From the NCBI GenBank assembly GCA_016184125.1, contig JACPDG010000039.1:1-64000 (forward strand): 64,000 nt of DNA, read 5' to 3'. Shown here in pieces: positions 1 through 10,246 of this stretch. Every line of letters starts with the position of its first letter. Position 1 is the stretch's first letter. Source of the DNA: Candidatus Rokuibacteriota bacterium. GTDB lineage: Bacteria > Methylomirabilota > Methylomirabilia > Rokubacteriales > CSP1-6. The position numbers and the translations under genes are program-made. Under the pieces are notes generated by a model, which saw only the letters and a program-made list of their open reading frames with translations, did no database searches and was not told the origin of the DNA.

Positions 1-1
1 G

Positions 2-91
2 GCGACTCAGCGCGAGATCTACCGCACGCTCAACATCCCGCACCAGGTCATGGCGCCGGTGAAGACTTGGGCCCCCACCCCGCCGCCATAG
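2..91 (+). CDS. C-terminal end of an unidentified protein (partial)
   Basis: The window opens inside a plus-strand reading frame that gives 29 residues ending HQVMAPVKTWAPTPPP before a TAG stop at 89-91. The start lies outside the window. The tail is too short and proline-rich to assign to a family. It counts as coding only because the frame is open from the first base and codon choice is GC-rich in the third position; it could be chance. Confidence 0.35.
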   Translation, partial: ATQREIYRTLNIPHQVMAPVKTWAPTPPP

Positions 92-597
92 TCACTCACG
101 GACCGCACAACATGCTGAAATATCAGCACTCCGACCTCGGGACCTTGGAAGTTGGGCTAGGTCGATCGGACACGGCGCCACGACCGGCCCACGGCGAGCC
201 TGCTTAGGCGGCGCGGTGATCGTCGCGTCCGCTGGTCTCACAGGCGTACGGCCCGGACGGGCGCCCGAGCAGCTGCCGGATGATGGCCTCCCCGCGGGTG
301 TCCGAGCATGCTTGATGGCGAGCCTGGCATGGTGAGGAGTCTGGTCCCACTCGAGCGTGTTCCTGGGGCCGGCGCCGCTTCCAGTAGAATTGGCAAGGGC
401 GCGATCGCGGAGCGTGGTCTGTCGAGCGTTCGATGTTGGCTCCGGCCGGTCCTCCGAGAGCAGCGCGAAGCGTAGGTCCTCATGACGCTTCCGAAGTTCC
501 TGACGGCTGGCTGACGGGACGGTGACGCACACCGGCGACAACATCTCGGACTCTCGGACGCTACCGTCCGGTCCGCCGGACGATCGGGAGGTGAGTG
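92..597. other. Intergenic stretch without a recognisable gene
   Basis: About 500 bases between the first stop codon and the cobalamin-binding protein gene. The 150-residue minus-strand ORF here has an Arg/Ser/Pro-rich, low-complexity translation with no family signature, so I read it as a shadow ORF or unrecognisable decay. The only functional site I see is the GGGAGGTG ribosome binding site at the right end (about 585-593), which belongs to the next gene. Confidence 0.5.
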
Positions 598-1533
598 ATG
601 AAGATCTGCTCGCTGCTTCCGAGTGCGACCGAGATCGTGTTCGCCCTCGGGCTCGGTGATCGGCTCGTCGGAGTCACCCACGAATGCGACTTCCCGCCCG
701 AGGCCCGGCGCCTGCCCGTGGTCACCCGAAGCACGCTCGACTCGGGCGACCGGGGCAGCCGGGAGATTCACCAGCACATCGCCGCTGCGCGGCACGCCGG
801 TAGCAGCGTCTACACGCTCGATCACGACCTCCTGACCCGGCTCGACCCTGAGCTCATCCTGACCCAGGAACTCTGCGACGTCTGCGCCGTGTCGTACGAC
901 CTGGTGACTGAGGCGGTCCGTCGCCTCGAGGGTGCGCGGAGGGTTCTCTCGCTCCAGCCGACAAGCCTTGACGGCATCCTGGCGACCATCGAGCAAGTGG
1001 GCGCGGCGGCCGGCGTGCCGGAGCGAGCGTCGGCGCTCGTGGCCGAGCTGCGGCAGCGAATCGAGGCGATCGCGGACCGAGCGGGGGCGGCCGTCCGTCG
1101 GCCGTGCGTCCTGGCGCTGGAGTGGCTCGACCCACCGTTCATCGGGGGCCACTGGGTCCCCGAAGTTGTGCGGTTGGCCGGCGGCCGCGGTGACGCCGCT
1201 CGGGAAGGCCGGCCCTCCACGCGGGCCGAGTGGAGCCGAATTTCCGAGGACGACCCCGACATCGTCGTCCTCATGCCGTGCGGGTTCGATCTCCAGCGCA
1301 CGGTTATGGAGTTCGCCGCCGCGAACCTCCCAAGGGAATGGATGGGACTGCGCGCCGTGACCGCGGGAGAGGTCTACGCCGTCAACGGCTCCGCATACTT
1401 CAACCGCCCCGGACCTCGGATCGTCGAGGCGCTCCGGATTCTCGCGGAGATCGTTCAGCCTGGACTGTTCCCGCCCACTTTCGCCGGCACCGCTTGGGAG
1501 CGCGTCGGAGCAGAGGTGCCGGGCGCGGGATGA
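598..1533 (+). CDS. Cobalamin-binding protein, BtuF-like (periplasmic-binding fold)
   Basis: The 311-residue product opens with KICSLLPSATEIVFALGLGD, the usual start of BtuF/FepB-type class III substrate-binding proteins (COG0614). These bind vitamin B12 or corrinoids between two lobes joined by a rigid helix. GVTHECDFP and LDPELILTQELCDVCAVS are typical of the soluble cobalamin-binding subgroup. There is no signal peptide, so the protein may act in the cytoplasm or be exported with another protein's help; subgroup members without signal peptides are common. GTG 595 is possible, but ATG 598 lies 7 nt after GGAGG and is preferred. No BtuC/BtuD transporter genes are adjacent, so the transport partner is unknown. 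Confidence 0.8.
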   Translation: MKICSLLPSATEIVFALGLGDRLVGVTHECDFPPEARRLPVVTRSTLDSGDRGSREIHQHIAAARHAGSSVYTLDHDLLTRLDPELILTQELCDVCAVSYDLVTEAVRRLEGARRVLSLQPTSLDGILATIEQVGAAAGVPERASALVAELRQRIEAIADRAGAAVRRPCVLALEWLDPPFIGGHWVPEVVRLAGGRGDAAREGRPSTRAEWSRISEDDPDIVVLMPCGFDLQRTVMEFAAANLPREWMGLRAVTAGEVYAVNGSAYFNRPGPRIVEALRILAEIVQPGLFPPTFAGTAWERVGAEVPGAG

Positions 1534-1889
1534 CCCGCGCGAACTCACCAGTGCTGGCGAGCCGATCAAACCGGCACCCGCATCGCCAAGCCAGCTCGAC
1601 TCGGCCGCTACTACTCTCGGGAAGCCCCTTTGCGGCGATGCCGCGAAGGGGTGACGTTGCTCGACGCCGGCCGATCAGGCTTGGCCCGCCGCTGCTTGTC
1701 GCTGTCCGGTTTCAGGAGGTGGATACTTTACTGCGACGCCGCTGCGCGGCGTCGCGCGCTGAGCACCTCGCCCAACGCTCGCTGGTAATCTGAGGGGCGG
1801 AGGAGGGTGGCGCCGGAGGTGACAACCGCCATCCGTGGCCGGCAGGCAGTGGTCGGTAATCCGCGTGACGTCTTGAGAGGAGACTCGCC
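1534..1889. other. Intergenic region with two strong hairpins
   Basis: No gene is visible. Two stem-loops stand out. At 1625-1651, CCCCTTTGCGGC pairs over 12 bp (one T-G wobble) around a GAT loop with GCCGCGAAGGGG. At 1733-1755, GCGACGCCGC and GCGGCGTCGC form a perfect 10-bp stem around TGC. Neither is followed by a T-run. They may be REP-like scars or factor-dependent terminators after the cobalamin-binding gene; a role is not shown by sequence alone. Confidence 0.45.
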
Positions 1890-2177
1890 ATGAAGATGTA
1901 CGTGGCCGGCGAGTGGATCGACGAGCCACAGAAGATCGAGGTGCGCAACCCGTACGACAACTCGCTGATCGACACCGTGTCGCACGCAGACGGCGGTGAC
2001 GTGGAGCGCGCGCTCCAGTCGGCGGAGCGGGGGGCTCGGGCGATGGCGAAGCCGTCTCGATGGAAGTGGCAACTCGCCAGCACTCTGCGAGCCGTAGAAG
2101 TCTTCGATGGGAACGCCAAGACGCTTGGCCTTACGCCCGCTGTCCCTGCTCCTGCACGGAATCAGGTGATCGAATGA
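1890..2177 (+). pseudogene. Aldehyde dehydrogenase N-terminal fragment
   Basis: The first 55 residues (MKMYVAGEWIDEPQKIEVRN, then DNSLIDTVSHADGGDVERAL) are the N-terminal strand and first helix of NAD(P)-dependent aldehyde dehydrogenases. GAGAGGAGACTCGCC precedes the ATG as a normal ribosome binding site. After about residue 55 the similarity stops and the frame runs into unrelated sequence ending at 2177. A full enzyme has about 480 residues including a catalytic Cys/Glu, so this is a truncated remnant and cannot be active. The deletion junction is near 2050-2060. Sequence from 2178 to 2330 also shows no intact gene. Confidence 0.75.
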
Positions 2178-2330
2178 GAAATCGCGGATCCCGCCAGAAT
2201 CTGGAGGATTGGCTTCGAAAGAAGACCGCGCCTGCTCAACCGGTGCCGAAGCCGGCTCGGCCGCCGCGACGGCCGCCACCTCACAAACCGGCACCACCGA
2301 GGCCGCGATGACATTCGTCCATCCTGGAAG

Positions 2331-2561
2331 TCAAAGGCTCTGGAGGTGACCGGCATCGCCTCGGGGCAGACGACGACCGCCGACGGGATGAAGGCGCTCC
2401 AGCTGCTGCACCTTGATGATGGGCGGCAGAAAGGCGCCGAGCGAAGGCGGGCCGAACACGACGATCGTCACCTTCTCGGGCGTCTGCGCCATCGCCGCAC
2501 CGGTCACGGTGAGGATCACTGCGACGAGCGCAACCAGGACGGTCAGTTTCGATCCGGTCAT
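2331..2561 (-). pseudogene. ABC transporter substrate-binding protein, N-terminal fragment
   Basis: Translation starts at ATG 2561 after GGAGGACAAG and overlaps the coxL-like stop codon as ATGA, so it was the last gene of the hydroxylase operon. The product has a signal peptide (KLTVLVALVAVILTVTGAAMA) followed by VTIVVFGPPSLGAFLPPIIK, the start of NMT1/TauA-like periplasmic substrate-binding proteins. Homology ends near 2415, after about 50 residues, and the rest to the stop at 2331 is unrelated. A complete protein would have about 330 residues. Such proteins often accompany molybdenum hydroxylase operons in these bacteria, so loss of this subunit may have cut substrate uptake from oxidation. 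Confidence 0.7.
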
Positions 2562-4954
2562 CTTGTCCTCCGTGCGCCGGTCTCCCCGGCGAGGTTCAAC
2601 CACGACCACACCCGCTCCGGTGTGATGGGCAACGACCGAATCACGAACGCGGCGAGGGCATCCTCGACGGCGTTGGCGACGGCGGCCGGGCCGGGGATCG
2701 ACCCGCCCTCACCCACGCCCTTGGCGCCGAGCGGCGTGAAGGGGGACGGCGTCTCGAGGTGGTCGACGTCGATGTCGGGCACGTCGAGCGCGGTTGGCTT
2801 GAGGTAGTCCATGAAGGTGGAGGTGAGGAGGTTGCCGCCCTCGTCGTAGCGGAACTCCTCGAGCAGCGCGGCGCCGATCCCGTGGACCGTGGAACCGTGG
2901 ACCATGCCTTCCACGATCCCCGGGTTCAGCTCGCGGCCGCAGTCGTGGACGACGAGATACGCGAGGATGCGCACCTGGCCGGTTCGCCGCTCGACCTCGA
3001 CCAGGCAGCAGTGGGCGGCGTTGGAGAAGACGAGCTGCGAGCGCACCCGCCGCCGCTCGTCGACGGGCGCAGCGAGCGGGTTGCTGTGGAAGTGACGGGA
3101 TTCGAGGCCCGGGTCCTCGCCGGGCGGAAGGCCGAGGACGTCGGCGTAGGCCGTGCGCGCGATCTCGCGGAGCGTGAGGCCGCGACCCGGGACGCCGCGC
3201 ACACGGGCCTCGCCGTCGATGAGCTCGAGGTCCGCGGGCGCGGCTTCCAGCCGGTGGGCGGCGATGCGCAGCGCCTTGTCGCGGACCTTGCGCGCCGCCC
3301 CGACCACCGCGCCCACGTCCGTCACGGAGAACTTGTTCGAGTAGCTGCCCGAGAGGTAGAGCGACGGCGTGCCGAGCGAGTCGAAGCCGCGCGCGACGTG
3401 CACCTCGTCCGGCGCGAGACCCAGCTCGTCGGCGACGATCTGGGCCACCACCGTCTCGTACCCCTGGCCGGTCGCCGGGTTGCCGAGGGCCGCGCGCACC
3501 TGCCCGTCGGGCTCGATGCGCACCATCGCCGCCTCCGCCGAGCCCGAGGCCGCGCGCCGGCCCGTGATCAGCTCGTACGAGGCGAGATTCGTCCCGGCCG
3601 GCTCGACCGACGTCGCGAGGCCGATCCCGAGCAACCGCCCCTCCTTCCGGGCGCGCGCCTGCTCGGCGCGCCGGCCGCGGTAGTCGAAGCGCTCCAGGGC
3701 CCGTCGCAGCGTCGCCGGATAGTCACCGCTGTCGTACTGCGAGCCGGTCGGTGTCGTGTAGGGCATCTCCGCGGGCTGGACGTAATTGCGCAAGCGCAGC
3801 TCGGCCGGGTCCAGGCCCAGGCGCCGGGCGAGCAGCGCCATCGTCCGCTCGATGGCGAAGCACATGAAGGGCTTGCCGATGCCGCGGTTGGCCCCGCTCG
3901 GGCACTTGGTGGTGAGGACCGAGTACGGCTCGTACCGGATGGCGCCGATCCGGTAGCCGTTGGCGATGTTGCCCAGCTTGATCAGGTTGTGCTGCGTGGG
4001 CGAGACGAGGTTCTTGCCCTCGTCGGCGATGTCCCGGATACGGAAAGCCAGGACCGTGCCATCGTTGCGGTACGCCAGCTCGACGTCCATCACGCCGTTG
4101 CAGGCGTGCATGAGCGCGGTCAGGTTCTCGATCCGGTCCTCGAGGTACTTCACGGGGCGGCCGGTCTTGCGGGCCAGCAGCGCGCACGTGAGCAGGTACG
4201 CCGGACGGCGCTTGTTGCCGAAGGCCCCGCCGATGTCCGGGCAGACCAGCCGCAGCCGCGACTGCGGCACGCCGAGCGACTCGGCGAGGATCGCCAGCGT
4301 GAACCCGGGGCGCTGGTCGTTCGTCCAGAACGTGTACGTGTCGGTTCCCGCATCGTGCTCGGCGATGCAGCCGAAGGTCTCGAGCGGCGTCGACGCGTAG
4401 CGCTGGATCTCGAACCGCTCGCGCAGCACGCCGTCGGCCCGTGTGAACGCGCCGTCCACGTCGCCGTAGCTCAGCACGTCGTGCCAGAGGACGTTGGTGC
4501 CGAGCTCGGGGTAGAGCAGGGGCGCGCCGGGCTCGATCGCCGCTTCGGGGTCGACCACGGGCGCGAGCGGCTCGTAGGCGACCTGGATCCGCTCGACGGC
4601 GTCCTCGGCGGTGGCCCGGTCCACGGCGGCGACGGCGGCCACCGGTTCGCCGGCGAACCGCACGCGATCGACGGCCAGGCACCAGTCGCGGAGCGGTGTC
4701 GGCGTGGGGATGAGCGGGCGGATCGGCTGCGACGCCGCCGCCGCCTCGGCGCCGCTCAGCACGCCGAGCACGCCCGGCAAGCGCTCGGCCTCCGACACAT
4801 CGATGGAGACGATACGCGCATGCGCGTGCGGGCTGCGGAGCATCGCGGCGTGCAGGAGCCCGGACCGGGCGATGTCGTCGAGGTACCTGCCGCGGCCCGT
4901 CGTGAGCCGCGCGTCTTCCTTGCGCGGCACCGGCGCCCCGACCCATGTCGTCAT
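2558..4954 (-). CDS. Molybdopterin-binding subunit of a xanthine/CO dehydrogenase-family hydroxylase
   Basis: The 798-residue protein is the large subunit of a molybdenum hydroxylase. It starts with VGAPVPRKEDARLTTGRGRY and has the family blocks VCPDIGGAFGNK and the C-terminal PLGAKGVGEGG, which contains the glutamate that acts as catalytic base. It binds molybdopterin cytosine dinucleotide and oxidises a substrate by hydroxylation. The active-site loop reads GANRGIGKP rather than the AYRCSFR of form I CO dehydrogenase or AYRGAGR of form II, so CO is probably not the substrate. The start at 4954 overlaps the 2Fe-2S subunit stop by ATGA. The 996-residue track ORF is a read-through of this gene into upstream sequence. 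It works with the two genes upstream as a heterotrimer. Confidence 0.9.
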   Translation of the reverse strand: MTTWVGAPVPRKEDARLTTGRGRYLDDIARSGLLHAAMLRSPHAHARIVSIDVSEAERLPGVLGVLSGAEAAAASQPIRPLIPTPTPLRDWCLAVDRVRFAGEPVAAVAAVDRATAEDAVERIQVAYEPLAPVVDPEAAIEPGAPLLYPELGTNVLWHDVLSYGDVDGAFTRADGVLRERFEIQRYASTPLETFGCIAEHDAGTDTYTFWTNDQRPGFTLAILAESLGVPQSRLRLVCPDIGGAFGNKRRPAYLLTCALLARKTGRPVKYLEDRIENLTALMHACNGVMDVELAYRNDGTVLAFRIRDIADEGKNLVSPTQHNLIKLGNIANGYRIGAIRYEPYSVLTTKCPSGANRGIGKPFMCFAIERTMALLARRLGLDPAELRLRNYVQPAEMPYTTPTGSQYDSGDYPATLRRALERFDYRGRRAEQARARKEGRLLGIGLATSVEPAGTNLASYELITGRRAASGSAEAAMVRIEPDGQVRAALGNPATGQGYETVVAQIVADELGLAPDEVHVARGFDSLGTPSLYLSGSYSNKFSVTDVGAVVGAARKVRDKALRIAAHRLEAAPADLELIDGEARVRGVPGRGLTLREIARTAYADVLGLPPGEDPGLESRHFHSNPLAAPVDERRRVRSQLVFSNAAHCCLVEVERRTGQVRILAYLVVHDCGRELNPGIVEGMVHGSTVHGIGAALLEEFRYDEGGNLLTSTFMDYLKPTALDVPDIDVDHLETPSPFTPLGAKGVGEGGSIPGPAAVANAVEDALAAFVIRSLPITPERVWSWLNLAGETGARRTR

Positions 4955-5430
4955 GGGAGGCTCCCGCCGCGCCGCGCCGCGGCCGCCTGCTCGATCGCCC
5001 GCACGATGCTCACGTAGCCTGTGCACATGCACAGGTTCCCGGCGATCGCCGCCCGGATCTCCTCGCGGCTCGGCGCCGGGTTCTCGGCCAGGAGCTCGTG
5101 CGCCGCGACGATCATTCCCGGCGTGCAGAAGCCGCACTGGAGCGCGTGGCAATCCCGGAAGGCGCTCTGCAGCGCGCTCAACCCCGCGGCCGGTGTCAGC
5201 CCCTCGATGGTCGTCACCGTCGCGTCCTCGAGCTGGGCGGCGAACAGCAGGCAGCTCCGAGCCGAGCGCCCGCCGACCAGGACGGTGCACGCGCCGCACA
5301 CGCCGTGCTCGCAGCCGACGTGGGTGCCGGTGAGGCCGAGGTCCTCGCGGAGAAACTCCGCCAGCGACCGCCGCGGCGGCACGTCGCGCTCGACGGCGCG
5401 GCCGTTGACGGTGAGCCGGACCGAAATCAT
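4951..5430 (-). CDS. 2Fe-2S subunit of the molybdenum hydroxylase (CoxS/XdhC-type small subunit)
   Basis: The 159-residue protein carries both iron-sulfur motifs of this subunit: the plant-type ferredoxin set GCEHGVCGACTVLVGG...C in the N-terminal half and CGFCTPGM...NLCMCTGY in the helical C-terminal half. It passes electrons from the molybdenum site to FAD. The likely start ISVRLTVNGRAVER uses an ATG that is the last triplet of a palindromic element (CCCCCCATG), so there is no Shine-Dalgarno sequence in front of it. The frame stays open through the element up to 5538, giving an alternative 36-residue N-terminal extension starting MVSEPVNEPG. The stop overlaps the large subunit start by ATGA. 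Confidence 0.9.
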   Translation of the reverse strand: MISVRLTVNGRAVERDVPPRRSLAEFLREDLGLTGTHVGCEHGVCGACTVLVGGRSARSCLLFAAQLEDATVTTIEGLTPAAGLSALQSAFRDCHALQCGFCTPGMIVAAHELLAENPAPSREEIRAAIAGNLCMCTGYVSIVRAIEQAAAARRGGSLP

Positions 5431-5532
5431 GGGGGGCCTCGAAGGGCCCCCCAAGCCCCCCTTTGGCGGCTCGGAAGCGGCCCGGGAAACCCGGGCCGCT
5501 CCTCGGGCACCGGGTTCGTTCACGGGCTCTGA
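5428..5532 (+). repeat. Palindromic element family 1, copy A (between coxM-like and coxS-like genes)
   Basis: Copy A reads forward (plus strand): CATGGGGGGCC...GGGCCCCCC, then GAAGCGGCCCGGG facing CCCGGGCCGCTCCTCG, and the tail TTCGTTCACGGGCTCTGA. On the minus strand its right border provides the TGA that ends the FAD subunit and its left border the ATG of the 2Fe-2S subunit. It therefore fills the whole gap between two operon genes. Confidence 0.85.
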
Positions 5533-6422
5533 GACCATCGGCTCTCACCCTCCCTGCGGGCGGCGCGTCGGCCGGCGGCCTCTCGCACGACCTGCTCGGT
5601 CAGCACGCTGACCAGGTGCCGGCGGTACTCCGCCGACGCGTGGACGTCGGCGGCGGGATGGCAGCAGCCCGCGGCGGCGGCCCCGGCCGCTGCGGCCGCG
5701 TCGGGCGTGAGGGCGGGGTCGCCGAGGTGTATCTCGGCGGCGGTCAGACGGATCGGGCGGTCGTCGACGCCGAACGCCACGAGGCGCACCCGCGCCGAAC
5801 GTCCGACGTCGCCAGGGATCGCGGCGACGGCGGCGCCGGCGATGGCGAAGTCGCCCGCGCGGCGCGCCACCTCGGCGAAACCCCACGCCGCATCTCGGTG
5901 CGGCGGCGTCTCGACCGCGACCAGGATCTCGTCCGCGGCGAGCGCGGTCGCGAAGAGACCGAGGAAGAAGTCGTCGGCCGCGATCCGCCGGCGGCCACCG
6001 GGGCCGGCGGCGACCAGGGTGGCGCCGAGCGCGAGGACCGCCGCCGGCAACTCGGCGGCGGGATCGGCGTGGGCCAGGCTGCCGCCCAGCGTGCCCCGGT
6101 TCCTGATGGCCCGGTGGCCGATGTGCGCGGCGGCCGTCGCGAGCAGCGGCGCTCGCTCGCGAACCAGCGGCGAGGTGACCAGGTCGGTGTGCCGCGTCAA
6201 GGCCCCGATGGCGAGACCGCCGTCCGCAGCGGCGTCCACGCCGGACAGCTCCGCGACGGCGTTGAGGTCGACCAGCGTCGAGGGGCGCGCCAGCCGCATG
6301 TTCATCATCGGTACCAGGCTCTGCCCACCCGCCAGGATCTTCGCCTCGGGGTCGGCGACCAGGCAGCCGAGCGCCTCGTCGAGGCTCCGGGCGCGCACGT
6401 ACGCGAACGGGGCCGGCTTCAT
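5520..6422 (-). CDS. FAD-binding subunit of the molybdenum hydroxylase (CoxM-like)
   Basis: The 300-residue product is the medium subunit. KPAPFAYVRARSLDEALGCL leads into the FAD-binding blocks AGGQSLVPMMNMRLARP and GHRAIRNRGTLGGSLAHADP, which are diagnostic of the family. It accepts electrons from the 2Fe-2S subunit and hands them to an external acceptor. It is the first gene of the minus-strand trio (FAD, 2Fe-2S, Mo). The last four codons and the stop lie inside palindromic element A, so the natural C-terminus has probably been replaced by a short repeat-derived tail. A fragment of a GntR-type regulator sits 31 bp upstream. Confidence 0.9.
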   Translation of the reverse strand: MKPAPFAYVRARSLDEALGCLVADPEAKILAGGQSLVPMMNMRLARPSTLVDLNAVAELSGVDAAADGGLAIGALTRHTDLVTSPLVRERAPLLATAAAHIGHRAIRNRGTLGGSLAHADPAAELPAAVLALGATLVAAGPGGRRRIAADDFFLGLFATALAADEILVAVETPPHRDAAWGFAEVARRAGDFAIAGAAVAAIPGDVGRSARVRLVAFGVDDRPIRLTAAEIHLGDPALTPDAAAAAGAAAAGCCHPAADVHASAEYRRHLVSVLTEQVVREAAGRRAARREGESRWSQSP

Positions 6423-6453
6423 GCGGGCTCGAGCCCAACGCGCGGCGCGGCCA

Positions 6454-6633
6454 TCAGCGGCCTCGTCTCATGCGTCGCTCGCGCTGCTCCAGCCGTCGCT
6501 GGATGTGCAGGATGTGCTCGCGCATCGCCGCCTCCGCCGCCCCGCCGTCGCGCCGCTCGAGGGCCCGGTGGATCGCGCGGTGATGGTCGAGCGTGGTGGT
6601 GACCGTACCCATGTTGATGTCCATGTAACTAGC
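6454..6633 (-). pseudogene. GntR/FCD-type regulator, C-terminal fragment
   Basis: About 55 residues read HRAIHRALERRDGGAAEAAM followed by REHILHIQRRLEQRE. This is the last helix pair of FCD-domain GntR repressors, including the histidine that helps bind metal or ligand. There is no winged-helix DNA-binding domain: upstream the frame shifts into unrelated sequence. A full regulator has about 220-240 residues. It probably once controlled the hydroxylase operon that starts 31 bp downstream. From 6634 to 6910 I see no gene. Confidence 0.65.
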
Positions 6634-6910
6634 GCGATGAGGCCAAGGCTTGCCATGATCCGCTGATATCGTTTCGAGCCGTGGAGTATCGTACGACGGT
6701 CGGGAAGCCGCCGGGGTGAGAGATTCGTCTCGCGCCGTCCTCGCAATCATCCTTATGCTTGAGCGGCGGTAACAGGCGATCGTCGTACCAGGCCGAAGGT
6801 CGATATCCTGATCGAGTCGCTGGCATGGTCGATCGTCATCTTGAACGAGTGCCGCGCGGGTGACCGCTGTCCGCTGACATCCGGGCGCGGAGCGCGGCCG
6901 GGGGGCAGCG

Positions 6911-9031
<2,121 letters not shown>

Positions 9032-9056
9032 CCGCTCCATCGCCTTCCGGACGATC

Positions 9057-9335
9057 GTGCTCCGCGATCTCGCGCGCGTCCTCCGCGTCGGGGATCGCGA
9101 GGACGAGGTGTTCCGGCTCGACGCCCTGACGCGGGCCGGTGTCGGCGTCGACCGGCTGCCGTACTCGCTCCGGATCCTGCTCGAGAGCCTGCTCCGGATG
9201 GAAGACGGCGGTTCGGTCACCGCCGCGGACATCGACGCGCTCGCGCGCCGCGAGCCGCTCCCGTCGACGCGGACGCGCTGGTGGAGGAGGGAATCGATCG
9301 CCTCGTTCCCGGCGAGCGACCCGCCCGCGTACTGA
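9057..9335 (+). pseudogene. Aconitate hydratase A N-terminal fragment with a foreign tail
   Basis: The frame from GTG 9057 gives about 92 residues. LRVGDREDEVFRLDAL and DRLPYSLRILLESLLR and GSVTAADIDALA match the N-terminus of AcnA-type aconitases (about 900 residues, 4Fe-4S). Homology stops near residue 65. The last residues, ESIASFPASDPPAY, resemble a tail motif found on many small bacterial proteins rather than any part of aconitase. This looks like a deletion that joined the start of acnA to the end of another small gene. Aconitase activity is impossible because all cluster ligands are missing; a short expressed protein cannot be excluded. Confidence 0.7.
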
Positions 9336-9436
9336 TCGCCGTCTCGAGTTCGGCGGCAGGCGAACGCCGAGGGCGGGGTTGACCGCGCGTCGACGCGGCC
9401 GGATACTTCTGGCACTCGGGTAGGGAGCCAACGGAG

Positions 9437-10222
9437 TTGAACGTCTCCATTGTCCGGGCCGCGTCTCTCCTCATCGTGATCGGGATCGGCCTCGTGCCGA
9501 GCGCCGCGCTGGCAGGTGGTCGCCACGCGGGCGGCCGCCTCACGGTCGTCGTCGGGTCGCGGCCGAGCTTCGCTGGTCACGGATTCGGGCATGCCCGCGG
9601 GACCCGCTTCGGTCATCGCGGCTTCGCGCAGGCCCCGAAGGCGGGCTTCGGTCATCGCGGATTCGCGCATGCCCCGAAGGCGGGCTTCGGTCATCGCGGC
9701 TTCGCGCATTCGCCGTTCGTCCACAAGCATCGCGGCTTCCACAAGCCGTCGTTCATCCGTGGGTTCGTGCCGTTCGTCTCCTCGACGGCGATCGTGGTCT
9801 CGGCCCCGCCACCTGTCTTCGTCGGTCCTCCCGTCGCGGCTGTCGCGGTCCCGCCAGCGCCCGTCGTGGTCGCGCCGCCACCACCGCCGATGCCCAGGGT
9901 GGTCGAATACGCGCACGGACGATACGAGCTTCGCGGCGACGGCGTGACGACGCCGTACGTCTGGGTCTGGATCCCGAACCCTCCGCCACCTCCGCCGCCG
10001 CCTGCGCCAGCGTCTCCGCCCGCGGAGTCACAGGCACCGCAAGCACCGCCGGCGGCTCGAGACGCGTCGCCCGCGCGCTCGGCTCAGATCTATTGCTTCA
10101 CCGACGAGCACGGCGTCACGACGTGGACGGATCAGTTGAACAGGGTCCCCGAGCGATACCGCGCGGAGGCCAGGCAGGCGAACGAGGGCGGGGCATCCCC
10201 TCGCTGCCCGGCGAACAGCTAG
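9437..10222 (+). CDS. Secreted His/Gly- and Pro-rich repeat protein with a C-terminal DUF4124-like domain
   Basis: The 261-residue product starts at TTG 9437, 9 nt after GGGAG. It has a clear signal peptide (IVRAASLLIVIGIGLVPSAALA), then a His/Gly-rich block in which a 13-residue unit (FGHRGFAHAPKAG) occurs three times, then proline-rich linkers (APPPPPMP, NPPPPPPPPAPA). It ends with IYCFTDEHGVTTWTDQLNRV, which fits the small DUF4124 fold (usually YxWxDxxGxxxxTD). Cell-envelope location is likely. The histidines could bind metal, but no function is established. The neighbours on both sides are unrelated. Confidence 0.75.
   Translation: MNVSIVRAASLLIVIGIGLVPSAALAGGRHAGGRLTVVVGSRPSFAGHGFGHARGTRFGHRGFAQAPKAGFGHRGFAHAPKAGFGHRGFAHSPFVHKHRGFHKPSFIRGFVPFVSSTAIVVSAPPPVFVGPPVAAVAVPPAPVVVAPPPPPMPRVVEYAHGRYELRGDGVTTPYVWVWIPNPPPPPPPPAPASPPAESQAPQAPPAARDASPARSAQIYCFTDEHGVTTWTDQLNRVPERYRAEARQANEGGASPRCPANS
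9608..9712 (+). repeat. 39-bp tandem repeat inside the secreted repeat protein gene
   Basis: Two full 39-bp units (9608-9646, 9647-9685) and a partial third unit starting at 9686 begin TTCGGTCATCGCGG and encode FGHRGFA(Q/H)APKAG. The units differ at only a few positions, so copy number may vary between strains. Confidence 0.85.
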
Positions 10223-10246
10223 CCTCCTACGACGTCGTCCCCCGAG

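Noticed and set aside
92-544. 150-residue minus-strand ORF near the window start
   Set aside because: Low-complexity translation, no ribosome binding site, no family similarity.
2558-4954. Calling the hydroxylase a form I aerobic CO dehydrogenase
   Set aside because: The active-site loop is GANRGIGKP, not AYRCSFR, so CO oxidation is not supported.
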